A stretch of DNA of 64,000 bases, taken from the NCBI RefSeq assembly GCF_023130475.1, contig NZ_JAKHEX010000002.1, positions 124,001 through 188,000 of the forward strand. The letters run 5' to 3'. Shown here in pieces: positions 1 through 12,104 of this stretch. Position 1 is the stretch's first letter; every line of letters begins with the position of its first letter. Under the pieces are notes generated by a model that had not been told where the DNA came from, made no database searches, and was given only the letters and a program-made list of their open reading frames with translations. Origin of the DNA: Aciditerrimonas ferrireducens (GTDB taxonomy: Bacteria; Actinomycetota; Acidimicrobiia; Acidimicrobiales; UBA8190). The translations under genes were made by a program, and so were the position numbers.

Positions 1-1238
1 ACGCTGAGCGTCACGTCCTCGACGCAGCCCACCAGGCCGTCGAACGCACTGGGCTCGGCGGCGGGGGCCCCGTGGAGGGGCCGGAGCCGGACCAGGCAGG
101 TGCGCAGCTCGCTGCCGGCCACCACCCGGACCTCGAGGTCCTTCGGGCTTCCCCCGAGGGCGTCGGCGAGCGCCTGCTCGATGGCCGGGTGGTCCTCGGG
201 CAGGACATGGTCGAAGAGCCGGGCGAGGCTGGCGGTGCGGGGAGCGGCGAGGATCCGGTGGAGCTGGTCGTTCGCGAAGAGCAGGTGGCCTCGCTGGTCG
301 GCGTGCAGCAGGCCGAGGGGTACGGTCTCGGCCAGCTGGGCCAGGAGGCGTTCCCGGGCCTCGAGGGCCTGGTGGGCGGCCATCTCGTCGGAGATGTCGA
401 CCATGTCGGCCACGATCTGGCCCGGCGGAGCTCCTGGTGGGCTGGCGGCCGGGTCGGGATCGTCGAGGTGGTTGTGGTTCGTGATCTCCAGCCAGACCCA
501 GCGGCCGTCCCGGTGGCGATGCCGGAGGCGGACCCGTCGGCCGGTGCCGGGGGTCTCGAGGAGGTCCAGCCAGTTGGCGATGGCCAGCTCCTGGTCCTCG
601 GGGTGGACCAGTTCCAGGGAGCGATGCCCCACGAGCTCCTCGGGTCGCCAGCCCAGGATGCGGGGCAGGGCGTCGTCCACCCAGGTGAAGACGGCCGAGG
701 CGTCCTTCGTGGCCCGGGCGACCCGGGGCGGGGTCGGGGCCTGGGCGGCCCGGACCAGGGACGCCGTCTCGTTCTCGAGGTCGCCGGCGAAGACCAGCAC
801 GATGACCCCGTGCTCCCGTCGGACGTCGACGGCGAAGACCGTGACCGGCTGCCCGGGGTCCTCGACCCGGCGGACCGGGGCGCTGGCACAGCCCGCGGCC
901 CGAGCCCGGGCGTAGAGGTCGACGAGGACCACCCGGTCGGCGGGCATCACGAGGTCCAAGGTGGTGGGGATGAGCAGGGGGCGGTGACGGCCGAGGGGCA
1001 CCGTGGCGGGGACCGGCACCGCCACCCCCGAACCGTTGATGGCCGCGACGTCGGCGTCGGGATGCGTCTCGAGGAGGACCGCGAGGGCCTGGCCGGTGTC
1101 CAGCGGCCCCCCGCGCCGACCCCGGGACCCATCGGCTTCGCTCGACCGCCCTTCCCCCACGACAAGGGTGTCGGCGGCCGGGCCTCGCGTCTGGAGGACT
1201 ATCCTGGCGTGGCTCCTCCGGGCCCCCGGGGTGAGCAC
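1..1238 (-). CDS. PAS-domain signalling protein, C-terminus outside the window
   Basis: Minus-strand frame that stays open to the left edge, so the C-terminal part is missing. The visible part has an N-terminal region of about 150 residues without a recognised domain (including ETHPDADVAAINGSG). A PAS fold with a typical PAC end follows (VDDALPRILGWRPEELVGH, then RDGRWVWLEITNHNH and IVADMVDISDE). A linker (AHQALEARERLLAQLAETVP) leads into a second PAS repeat (LLHADQRGHLLFANDQL). Proteins of this build usually end in GGDEF/EAL or histidine-kinase domains; which one applies here cannot be seen. The gene is divergent from rplY with almost no spacer. The start is uncertain: GTG at 1238 or GTG at 1160 are both in frame. 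Sensory signal transduction is a family-level inference; the ligand is unknown. Confidence 0.7.
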   Translation of the reverse strand, partial: MLTPGARRSHARIVLQTRGPAADTLVVGEGRSSEADGSRGRRGGPLDTGQALAVLLETHPDADVAAINGSGVAVPVPATVPLGRHRPLLIPTTLDLVMPADRVVLVDLYARARAAGCASAPVRRVEDPGQPVTVFAVDVRREHGVIVLVFAGDLENETASLVRAAQAPTPPRVARATKDASAVFTWVDDALPRILGWRPEELVGHRSLELVHPEDQELAIANWLDLLETPGTGRRVRLRHRHRDGRWVWLEITNHNHLDDPDPAASPPGAPPGQIVADMVDISDEMAAHQALEARERLLAQLAETVPLGLLHADQRGHLLFANDQLHRILAAPRTASLARLFDHVLPEDHPAIEQALADALGGSPKDLEVRVVAGSELRTCLVRLRPLHGAPAAEPSAFDGLVGCVEDVTLS

Positions 1239-1263
1239 CAGGGCACGACGCAGGAGCGGAGCG

Positions 1264-1869
1264 ATGGCTGAGATCGAGCTGCGGGCGGAGACCGGGCGAC
1301 CGGTCGGGTCGGCGGCGGCCCGGCGGCTGCGCCGGGAGGGCAAGGTGCCGGGTGTGGTCTACGGCCACGGGGTCGAGGGCCTGCCGGTGGCGGTGGCCGC
1401 CCGGGACCTGCGGGCCGCGTTCTCCACCGCTGCCGGGCTGAACGCGGTGCTCGCCCTGGACGTGGACGGCCGGCGCTACCTGGCCTTGGCGAGGGAGCTC
1501 CAGCGCCACCCGGTGCGGGGCACCCTCCTCCACGTGGACTTCCAGGTCGTGAACCCCGACGAGCGGGTCACCGCCGAGGTGCCCGTCACCTTGGTCGGCG
1601 AGGCGGTCGAGGTGGCCCACGCCGACGGGGTGGTCGACCAGGAGCTCTTCACCGTGCCGGTGACGGCCACCCCCGGTGGGCTGCCCTCGGCGATCGAGGT
1701 CGACGTCTCGGGCCTGACGGTCGGCGGCGTCATCCGGGTGGCCGACCTGCGGCTCCCGGCGGGGGCGACCTGCGAGCTGGACCCTGACACGGTGGTCGTG
1801 ACGGGCGGCGCCGGCCAGCGCAGCGAGGAGGGCGAGGCCGAGGTGGCCGAGGACAGCGCCGAGGGGTGA
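1264..1869 (+). CDS. rplY: 50S ribosomal protein bL25/Ctc (TL5 type)
   Basis: Long form of L25 (201 aa) that binds 5S rRNA in the large ribosomal subunit. The N-terminal L25 beta-barrel runs to about residue 95, with the hallmark RREGKVPGVVYGHG near residue 25. The C-terminal TL5-type domain covers about residues 100-185 (VPVTLVGEAVEV; VDVSGLTVGGVIRVADL). An acidic tail rich in Glu/Ala closes the protein, as is usual for actinobacterial Ctc. The ATG at 1264 was chosen because an AGGAGCGG ribosome-binding site lies just upstream and the family N-terminus begins here; upstream in-frame codons do not resemble L25. The stop overlaps the GTG of pth (GTGA), so the two are translationally coupled. 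The rplY-pth pair is a classical actinobacterial arrangement. Confidence 0.95.
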   Translation: MAEIELRAETGRPVGSAAARRLRREGKVPGVVYGHGVEGLPVAVAARDLRAAFSTAAGLNAVLALDVDGRRYLALARELQRHPVRGTLLHVDFQVVNPDERVTAEVPVTLVGEAVEVAHADGVVDQELFTVPVTATPGGLPSAIEVDVSGLTVGGVIRVADLRLPAGATCELDPDTVVVTGGAGQRSEEGEAEVAEDSAEG

Positions 1870-2513
1870 GCCGGGGCGGCTGGCCGGTCCCCGAGGGGCC
1901 CTGTCCCGACCTGCTGGTCCTGGGGCTCGGCAACCCGGGCCGGGAGTTCGAGGGCACCCGGCACAACGTCGGGGCGGCCGCCGTGCGAGAGCTGGCCCGT
2001 CGCCGGGGACTCCGGCTGAGCCCCGAGCGGGGGACCTGGGCGGAGGTCGCCTGGGCCCCCCTGGCCGGGGACGAGCCCGGGGGCCAGGCGGGCCGGTTGA
2101 TCCTGGCGGTGCCGACCACCTACATGAACGACTCGGGCCTCGCCGCCGCAGCCTTGGTTCGCCGCTACCGGCTGGCCGACCCGGCCCGGCTCGTGGTCGT
2201 CCACGACGAGCTCGATCTGCCTCCGGGCCAGCTGAAGCTGAAGCTCGGCGGGGGGACGGCGGGGCACAACGGGCTGCGGTCCCTCCAAGCCCACCTCCAC
2301 CACTCCGGATACCTCCGGGTGCGGATCGGCATCGGCAAGCCGCCCCACCCGCGAGCCGGGGCCGACTACGTCCTGCGGCGGCTGGCCGGCCGGGACGCGG
2401 AGGAGCTGGCGCTAGCCTCGGCGCTGGCGGCCGACGCCGTGGAACTGCTGGTGCGCGAGGGCGTGGCGGCGGCCATGACGGCGGTGAACGGGGCGGCCCG
2501 GGCGCAACGGTGA
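1866..2513 (+). CDS. pth: peptidyl-tRNA hydrolase
   Basis: Releases peptides from tRNAs that drop off stalled ribosomes. The 215-aa protein shows the family signatures LGLGNPGREFEGTRHNVG (with the catalytic His in TRHNVG), PTTYMNDSG, VVHDELDLPPG and GGGTAGHNGLRS. The length is normal for the family apart from a short N-terminal extension and a loop after GTWAEVAWAPL. The GTG start at 1866 overlaps the rplY stop. The mfd gene starts 1 nt after its stop, so it belongs to one continuous transcription unit. Confidence 0.96.
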   Translation: MSRGGWPVPEGPCPDLLVLGLGNPGREFEGTRHNVGAAAVRELARRRGLRLSPERGTWAEVAWAPLAGDEPGGQAGRLILAVPTTYMNDSGLAAAALVRRYRLADPARLVVVHDELDLPPGQLKLKLGGGTAGHNGLRSLQAHLHHSGYLRVRIGIGKPPHPRAGADYVLRRLAGRDAEELALASALAADAVELLVREGVAAAMTAVNGAARAQR

Positions 2514-2514
2514 G

Positions 2515-5500
2515 GTGAGGACAGTTTCGACCTCCACGCAGGCCCAGACGCGGACGGAGAGGGAGGCGCGCCCGCCCCTGGCCGGCCTGCTCGGCCGGCT
2601 GGCCCGGGACCCGGGGATGGCGGCGCTGGTGGACGCCGCCCAGCCGGCGGTGGCGGTGGCCGAGGCCGGGGTGCCCCTCGTGCTCGGGGCCCTGGCCCAG
2701 CTCGGGGGGCGCCGACCGCTGCTGGTCGTCACCCCGACCCAGGCCGACGCCGAGCGGGTGGCCCACGACCTGCGGGCTTTCCTGCCCGCCGCCGAGGTCG
2801 AGCTGTTCCCGGCCTGGGACACCCTGCCCTTCGAGCGGGTCAGCCCCGAGTCCTGGGCCATGGCCCAGCGGCTGCGGGTCCTCTGGCGTCTCCAGGGCCA
2901 TCCGGCCGCCGCCGCGGGCCCCGTCACGGTGGTCGTGGCCCCGGTCCGGGCCGTCCTCCAGCGCCTCGGGGTCCTCGAGGAGACGACGGCACCGGTCAGG
3001 GTGGCCCTGGGGTCCTCGATGGGCCGGGACGAGCTGGTCGCCCGGCTGGTCGCCCTCGGGTACCGGCGGGAGTACCAGGTCGAGCACCGGGGCGAGGTCG
3101 CGGTGCGGGGCAGCATCGTGGACGTCTTCCCGCCCGATGGCGAGGACGCGGTCCGGATCGACTTCTTCGGCGACGAGGTCGACCGCTTGGCGGTCCTGGA
3201 CCCCGGGGACCAGCGTTCGGGAGAGGCCCTCTCGGAGGTGCTCCTGGTGGGGTGCCGGGAGGTGCTGCCCACCCCGGCGGTGGCCGAGCGGGCCGCCCGA
3301 CTCCTCGAGGAGCAGCCCTGGGCGGCCGCCCAGTGGCGCCGGCTGGCCGACGGCGAGGTCTTCGACGGCATGGAAGCCTTCTGGCCCTGGCTCGACGAGG
3401 AGGCCCGCCTGCTCCCCGACCTCCTGCCGGCCGAGGCCCGGGTGGTGCTCGTCGACCCCCGCCGGGCCCGGGACCGGGCCGAGGAGCTCGTGGCCGACGA
3501 AGCGGCCCTCGTCGGGGCGCTGGCCGACACCTGGGGGTTCCCGGGCTCGGCCGACGACGTGCCCCGGCTGCACCTGGGCTTCGATCGCCTCCTGGCCCGC
3601 TGCCCGGCACCGGTGGTGGCCCTCCCCCCGGTGCCCGACGGCCCGGCCACCCCGGAGGTCGGGGTCCGCGGCTGGTCCCTCGCCGGGGTGGAGCGCGCCG
3701 CCCTGGCCAGCCGCCTCGGTCGCTTGGCGGCCGAGGGCAACACGGTGGTGGTCTGCGGCGAGGGCGCCGGGGCAGCGGCCCGGATGGCCGAGCACCTCCG
3801 GGCCGAAGGGCTCGAGGTCCGCGACGCCACGGGCGGCCTGGAGGACCTCCCGGGCGGCGGTGCGGTGGTGGTGACCGTGGCCTCCTTGGACCACGGGGTC
3901 CTCGCGCCGGGCGCCGGCCTGGCGGTGGTGGCCGAGGCCGACGTGAGCGGCCGACGACGGCCGCACCGGCGGGCCCGGGCACGGAGCCGACCGGCCGAGG
4001 GGTTCTTCGACGACCTGAGCCCCGGCGACTACGTCGTGCACCGCCAGCACGGGGTGGGGCGCTTCGCCGGCATGGTCACCCGGGAGGTCGGGGGCGCGGC
4101 CCGGGACTACCTCCTCTTGGAGTACCGGGACGGCGACAAGCTCTACCTACCTTCGGACCAGATCGGCATGCTGACCCCCTACAGCGGCGGGGAGGCCCCG
4201 ACCCTGCACCGGCTGGGGGGCAGCGACTGGCAGCGGACCCGGGCCCGGGCCCAAGCGGCGGTCCGGAAGCTCTCGGAGGAGCTGGTCGCCCTCTACCGGG
4301 CCCGGCTCACGGCCACCGGCCACGCCTTCGCCCCGGACACCCCGTGGCAGCGGGAGCTCGAGGACGCCTTCGGCTACCTGGAGACCCCCGACCAGCTGGC
4401 CGCGGTGGAGGCGGTGAAGCGGGACATGGAGCAGCCCCGGCCCATGGACCGGCTGGTCTGCGGGGACGTGGGCTTCGGGAAGACCGAGGTGGCCCTGCGG
4501 GCGGTCTTCAAGGCCGTCCAGGACGGCAAGCAGGCCGCCGTGCTGGTCCCGACTACCCTCCTGGCCCAGCAGCACCACCAGACCTTCTCGACCCGCTTCG
4601 CCCCCTACCCGGTCCGGGTCGAGGTCCTCTCCCGCTTCCTGACCCCGGCCGAGCAGCGGGAGGTCGTCGCCGGGCTGGCGGACGGCTCGGTCGACGTGGT
4701 CATCGGCACCCACCGGCTGCTGGCGGCCGACGTGCGCTTCAAGGACCTGGGCCTGTTGGTGGTGGACGAGGAGCAGCGCTTCGGGGTCCAGCACAAGGAG
4801 GCGGTGAAGCGCCTGGCCACCGGGGTCGACGTGCTGACCCTCACCGCCAGTCCCATCCCGCGCACCCTCGAGATGGCCCTGACCGGCATCCGGGACCTCT
4901 CGCTCATCCAGACCCCCCCGGCGGAGCGCCAGCCGATCCTGACCTACGTCGGCGAGTACGACGAGGCGGCGGTCGTCGAGGCCATCCGGCGGGAGCTGCT
5001 GCGGGAGGGCCAGGTCTTCTTCGTGCACAACTGGGTGGCCGACATCGAGCAGGTGGCCGCCCGGATCCGGCAGCTCGTGCCCGAGGCCCGGGTGGGGGTG
5101 GCACACGGCCAGATGGACGAAGGGGCCCTCGAGCAGGTGGTGCTGGACTTCTGGGAGCGGCGCCTGGACGTGCTGGTGTGCACCACCATCATCGAGTCGG
5201 GCATCGACATGCCGACGGTCAACACCTTGGTGGTGGACCGGGCCGACCGCCTGGGTCTGGGCCAGCTGCACCAGCTGCGGGGCCGGGTCGGGCGCTCGGG
5301 CCAGCGGGCCTACGCCTACCTCTTCCACCCGCCCGACCGGGTCCTGCCCGAGACCGCCTACGAGCGCCTCCGGACCATCGGGGAGCACACCGAGCTGGGC
5401 AGCGGCTTCAAGATCGCCATGCGGGACCTCGAGATCCGGGGGGCGGGGAACCTGCTCGGCGAGGACCAGTCGGGCCACGTCGCCGCGGTCGGCTACGACC

Positions 5501-6066
5501 TCTACGTGCAGATGGTGGCCGAGGCGGTGGCCGAGGCCCGGGGCGAGCCCATCCGGCCACCGGCCGAGGTCAGCATCGACGTGCCCAGCGTGGCCTTCCT
5601 CCCGGCGGACTACGTGGCCCGGGAGGACCTTCGCCTCGAGGCCTACCGGCGCCTCGCCGCCGTTGCCGACCCCGAGAGCGTGGAGGAGATCCGAGCGGAG
5701 TGGCTCGACCGCTTCGGACCCCTGCCCCCGCCGGCCGAGGGCCTCTTGGCGGTGGCTCGCCTGCGGGCCGAGTGCGTCCGCGTCGGGATCCACGAGGTGA
5801 CGGTGACGGCCAGCGGCGGGGTGGTCGGACCCGGCGGGAAGCGGCGCCAGGTGGCTCGGCTCGCACCCCTGGCCCTGCCGGCCAGCGCCAAGGTGCGCCT
5901 CGCCCGGCTGCACCCCCGGGCCGTCTACAAGGAGGACCTGGGCCAGCTGATCCTGCCGGTGCCGCCGGAGGAACGCGACGCCGCCGACTGGCTCACCGGG
6001 GTGCTCCGCCAACTCGTGCCGCCACCCGCCGCCCAGGCGGCCCCCGGTAGCATGAGCGCCCCGTGA
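2515..6066 (+). CDS. mfd: transcription-repair coupling factor Mfd
   Basis: A 1183-aa DNA translocase that removes stalled RNA polymerase and recruits UvrA to template-strand lesions. Visible domains in order: N-terminal UvrB-like region (TPTQADAERVAHDLRAFLP, LFPAWDTLPFERVSP), the CarD-like RNA polymerase interaction domain near residue 500 (GDYVVHRQHGVGRFAGM), the RecG-like helicase core with Walker A GDVGFGKTEVA near 655, DEEQRFGVQHKE, TASPIPRTL, IIESGIDMP and QLRGRVGRS, and the C-terminal TRCF domain with NLLGEDQSGHVAAVG. Length is normal. The GTG start at 2515 follows the pth stop directly. The stop overlaps the next gene (GTGA). Confidence 0.97.
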   Translation: MRTVSTSTQAQTRTEREARPPLAGLLGRLARDPGMAALVDAAQPAVAVAEAGVPLVLGALAQLGGRRPLLVVTPTQADAERVAHDLRAFLPAAEVELFPAWDTLPFERVSPESWAMAQRLRVLWRLQGHPAAAAGPVTVVVAPVRAVLQRLGVLEETTAPVRVALGSSMGRDELVARLVALGYRREYQVEHRGEVAVRGSIVDVFPPDGEDAVRIDFFGDEVDRLAVLDPGDQRSGEALSEVLLVGCREVLPTPAVAERAARLLEEQPWAAAQWRRLADGEVFDGMEAFWPWLDEEARLLPDLLPAEARVVLVDPRRARDRAEELVADEAALVGALADTWGFPGSADDVPRLHLGFDRLLARCPAPVVALPPVPDGPATPEVGVRGWSLAGVERAALASRLGRLAAEGNTVVVCGEGAGAAARMAEHLRAEGLEVRDATGGLEDLPGGGAVVVTVASLDHGVLAPGAGLAVVAEADVSGRRRPHRRARARSRPAEGFFDDLSPGDYVVHRQHGVGRFAGMVTREVGGAARDYLLLEYRDGDKLYLPSDQIGMLTPYSGGEAPTLHRLGGSDWQRTRARAQAAVRKLSEELVALYRARLTATGHAFAPDTPWQRELEDAFGYLETPDQLAAVEAVKRDMEQPRPMDRLVCGDVGFGKTEVALRAVFKAVQDGKQAAVLVPTTLLAQQHHQTFSTRFAPYPVRVEVLSRFLTPAEQREVVAGLADGSVDVVIGTHRLLAADVRFKDLGLLVVDEEQRFGVQHKEAVKRLATGVDVLTLTASPIPRTLEMALTGIRDLSLIQTPPAERQPILTYVGEYDEAAVVEAIRRELLREGQVFFVHNWVADIEQVAARIRQLVPEARVGVAHGQMDEGALEQVVLDFWERRLDVLVCTTIIESGIDMPTVNTLVVDRADRLGLGQLHQLRGRVGRSGQRAYAYLFHPPDRVLPETAYERLRTIGEHTELGSGFKIAMRDLEIRGAGNLLGEDQSGHVAAVGYDLYVQMVAEAVAEARGEPIRPPAEVSIDVPSVAFLPADYVAREDLRLEAYRRLAAVADPESVEEIRAEWLDRFGPLPPPAEGLLAVARLRAECVRVGIHEVTVTASGGVVGPGGKRRQVARLAPLALPASAKVRLARLHPRAVYKEDLGQLILPVPPEERDAADWLTGVLRQLVPPPAAQAAPGSMSAP

Positions 6067-7199
6067 GCCGCTGGAGCACTCGTCTCGTCGCGCTGGCCGC
6101 CGGACTGGCCTGCGCCCTGACCCTCGCCGCCTGCCAACCGACCCCGCCGGCTGCCGTGGTCGACGGGCAGGCCATCGGCCAGGGAACCGTCACCTCCCGG
6201 CTCGCGGTCCTCGCCGACCATCCGGCAGCGGCCTGCGTGTTCTCGGCGGTGCTCGGGATCGACGCCCCGGTGCAGGGTGCCGGCCAGGGGACGGTGACGA
6301 CCCAGGTGGCCGACGCCGAGGTGGAGAGCCTGGTCCTCGAGCACCTCCTCCGCCACCAGCTGGCCAGCCACCACGTCGCCCTGACCAGCTCGGCCCTGGC
6401 CGCCGCCCGGTCGGACCTGGCCAGCCAGGTGAGCGACGCCCTCTCCGCCGAGTCCAGCCAGGGTGTCGTCTCCCCCTCGTGCGCCAGTGCCGGCAGCAAC
6501 CCCCTGGCGGCGGCGCCAGCCGGCTTCGTGGCCCAGATGGCTCGGTTCCTGGCGGTGCAGGAGCAGTTCCGGGCCGAGGTCGGGCACGTCGACATCTCGC
6601 CGGCGGCCATCGCCGCCTACTACTCGGCCCACCACGCCCGCTTCGAGCAGGCCTGCCTGGAGGTGCTGGTGACCGACAGCCAGGCGGCGGCGACGACCGT
6701 GCAGAAGGCCATCGCCGGAGGCGAGTCCTTTGTGGCGGCGGCCACCGGTCCTGGCGTCGACCAGCAGCTGACCCCGCCGGGGGGAGGCGAGCTGCCCTGC
6801 GAGCTCCCCTCGGTCATCACCGCCACCTTCGGGGCCAGCACCAGCGCGCGGATCTACGCCTCGAAGCCCGGCACCTTGCTGGCCCCCCTCGCCTGGCAGG
6901 ACCCGAGCACCGGTGGTTCGTACTGGCTGGTCCTGCGGGTCCAAGCCCTGCCCCAGGCCCCCCTCGTGAACGTGGCGAGCGACATCCGGGCCACCTTGTT
7001 GGCCGGGACGACCCAAGCGGCTGACCGCGCCCTGCGGACCCTGCTGGCGAAGAGCCCCGTCGAGGTGGCCGCCCGCTACGGCAGCTGGCGGGGCGACGCT
7101 GGGCTCGTGCCCCCGCCGGTGCCGCCCCGGACCGACCTGCTCGATCCCTCGGCGGTGACCACCGCCGCCCTGGCCGCGACCGGTCCGGCCTCGGGCTGA
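6063..7199 (+). CDS. SurA/PpiC-like peptidyl-prolyl isomerase lipoprotein
   Basis: A 378-aa exported protein. A signal peptide of about 23 residues ends in a lipobox (LTLAAC, Cys near residue 24), predicting a lipid-anchored protein outside the membrane. The segment AAVVDGQAIGQGTVTSRL resembles the SurA N-terminal chaperone region. Residues about 180-310 resemble a divergent PpiC parvulin domain (ISPAAIAAYYSAHHARFEQA; SYWLVLRVQAL). The position after mfd and before mazG matches the SurA-like lipoprotein seen between mfd and eno in other actinobacteria. Isomerase activity is inferred from family only; the parvulin core is weakly conserved, so a pure chaperone role is possible. Confidence 0.82.
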   Translation: MSRWSTRLVALAAGLACALTLAACQPTPPAAVVDGQAIGQGTVTSRLAVLADHPAAACVFSAVLGIDAPVQGAGQGTVTTQVADAEVESLVLEHLLRHQLASHHVALTSSALAAARSDLASQVSDALSAESSQGVVSPSCASAGSNPLAAAPAGFVAQMARFLAVQEQFRAEVGHVDISPAAIAAYYSAHHARFEQACLEVLVTDSQAAATTVQKAIAGGESFVAAATGPGVDQQLTPPGGGELPCELPSVITATFGASTSARIYASKPGTLLAPLAWQDPSTGGSYWLVLRVQALPQAPLVNVASDIRATLLAGTTQAADRALRTLLAKSPVEVAARYGSWRGDAGLVPPPVPPRTDLLDPSAVTTAALAATGPASG

Positions 7200-7202
7200 G
7201 CG

Positions 7203-10553
<3,351 letters not shown>

Positions 10554-10557
<4 letters not shown>

Positions 10558-11081
10558 GCGGCGCCGCGGGCCTCCTCGGGGACGAACGGGCCGGCGTGGC
10601 GGCCCTCCTCGGGCGGCCGCCGGCCGGGGCCTGCTGGGTGGTCCGGCGCGACGGCGACGGCCGACCGGTGGTGCTGGAGAACGCGCCCTGGCTGGACGAC
10701 GGGACACCCATGCCGACCCGCTACTGGCTGGTCGACCCCGAGCTGCGTCGGGCGGTGGGCCGGGTCGAGGCGATCGGCGGGGTCCGTCGGGCGGAGGCGG
10801 CGGTTCCCGCGGCGGCCCTGGCCGAGGCCCACGCCCGCTACGCCGCCGAGCGGGACCAGGTGGCCCGGGCCATCGTCGAGCGCCTCGGCGGCCAGGCCCC
10901 TGGCCCCTGGCCCCGAGGCGGGGTCGGGGGCACCCGGCGCGGGGTCAAGTGCCTCCACGCCCACCTCGCCTGGTGGCTGGTCGGGGGGGAGGACCCCGTG
11001 GGGGCCTGGACCGCCGCCCAGCTCGGGCTCGACAGTACGGGCCCAAGGGCGCGCCCGGGGGAGGACCGGTCCGGTGGCTGA
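10554..11081 (+). CDS. DUF501 family protein
   Basis: A 175-aa protein of the DUF501 family, which is typical of actinobacteria and of unknown function. Diagnostic are the Arg/Pro-rich middle (TPMPTRYWLVDP, VGRVEAIGGVRRAE) and the C-terminal RGVKCLHAHLAWWLVGGEDP with a conserved Cys-x-His. The GTG at 10554 overlaps the ftsB-like stop and its end overlaps the Ppx/GppA start. The eno-ftsB-DUF501-ppx order is widely conserved, which supports the assignment more than any biochemical clue. Confidence 0.9.
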
Positions 11082-12027
11082 GGTGCTGGCCGCCCTGGAC
11101 TGCGGCACGAACTCGACCCGCCTGCTCGTGGTCGACGAGGACGGCCGGGTCCTCACCCGCCGGATGACCGTCACCCGCCTGGGCCAGGGCGTGGACCGGA
11201 CCCGTCGCCTCGCCCCCGAGGCCATCGAGCGGACGGTGGCCGTCCTGCGCCAGTACGCCGCCGAGATGGCCCAGCTGGGGGTCACCCGAGCTCGGCTCGC
11301 CGCCACCTCGGCGGCCCGGGACGCCGAGAACGCCGCCGCGTTCCTGGCCGCCGCGGCCGAGGCCACCGGGGTGGACCCCGAGATCCTGAGCGGCGAGGAG
11401 GAGGCGCGGCTGTCGTTCCAGGGCGCCACGGCCCAGCTGCCCCCCGACCTGGCGGCCGCCGGGCCGGTGCTCGTGGTCGACATCGGGGGCGGGTCCACCG
11501 AGCTGGCCGTGGGCCGTCCCGAGGAGCCCGACGCGGTCCGGGCGGTCTCGGTGGACCTCGGCTGCGTCCGGCTGACCGAGCGGTTCCTGGCCGAGGACCC
11601 CCCCTCGGCCGCCGCCCTCGGCGCCGCCAGAGCCGAGGTGCGAGCGGTGCTCGGCGCCGCCCGCGAGGTCCTCCCGACCCCGGCCCCCGGCGGCACCCTG
11701 GTGGGCCTGGCCGGCACGGTCAGCACCCTGGTCATGCTGGCCCGCGGCGTCGGCCACTACCGCCGGGAGCTGGTCCACCACCAGCGGATCAGCCGGCAGG
11801 AGGTCGAGTCGTGGCTGGCCCGGCTGGCCGGGGAGCCGGTCGCCGCCCGACGTCGGGAACCCGGCATGGTCGAGGGCCGGGCCGACGTGATCGTCGGGGG
11901 GGCCCTGGTGCTGGCGGAGGCCCTCGCGGTCTTCGACCAGGCGGCCTGCCTGGCCTCCGAGGAGGACATCCTCGACGGGCTCGTGGCGTCGCTCCGCCGG
12001 TCGTCGGCCCGTCCCCCGGGACCCTGA
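11074..12027 (+). CDS. ppx: Ppx/GppA family exopolyphosphatase / pppGpp phosphohydrolase
   Basis: A 317-aa member of the ASKHA phosphatase family that acts on polyphosphate or on pppGpp. Both phosphate-binding loops are visible: LDCGTNSTRLLVVD at the N-terminus and VVDIGGGSTELAVG near residue 140. RLAATSAARDAENAAAF is the other family signature. It has only the short core without the C-terminal HD domain of E. coli Ppx, as in the actinobacterial Ppx1/Ppx2 proteins. The GTG start overlaps the DUF501 stop. It ends the conserved run; the next gene has its own putative promoter. Confidence 0.92.
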   Translation: MAEVLAALDCGTNSTRLLVVDEDGRVLTRRMTVTRLGQGVDRTRRLAPEAIERTVAVLRQYAAEMAQLGVTRARLAATSAARDAENAAAFLAAAAEATGVDPEILSGEEEARLSFQGATAQLPPDLAAAGPVLVVDIGGGSTELAVGRPEEPDAVRAVSVDLGCVRLTERFLAEDPPSAAALGAARAEVRAVLGAAREVLPTPAPGGTLVGLAGTVSTLVMLARGVGHYRRELVHHQRISRQEVESWLARLAGEPVAARRREPGMVEGRADVIVGGALVLAEALAVFDQAACLASEEDILDGLVASLRRSSARPPGP

Positions 12028-12092
12028 GCCCACCTCCTGGAGCCGGCCCCCTCGACCGGGAACCGGATCGGCGCTCGCCGGGGACCCCCGGG

Positions 12093-12098
12093 TACCAT
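12093..12098 (+). promoter_or_regulatory. putative -10 box (TACCAT) for a leaderless aminotransferase transcript
   Basis: TACCAT lies exactly 6 nt before the GTG at 12105, the spacing that places transcription start at the start codon. No Shine-Dalgarno sequence precedes the GTG. The same arrangement recurs at several other genes in the window. Confidence 0.4.
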
Positions 12099-12104
12099 CG
12101 GGCG

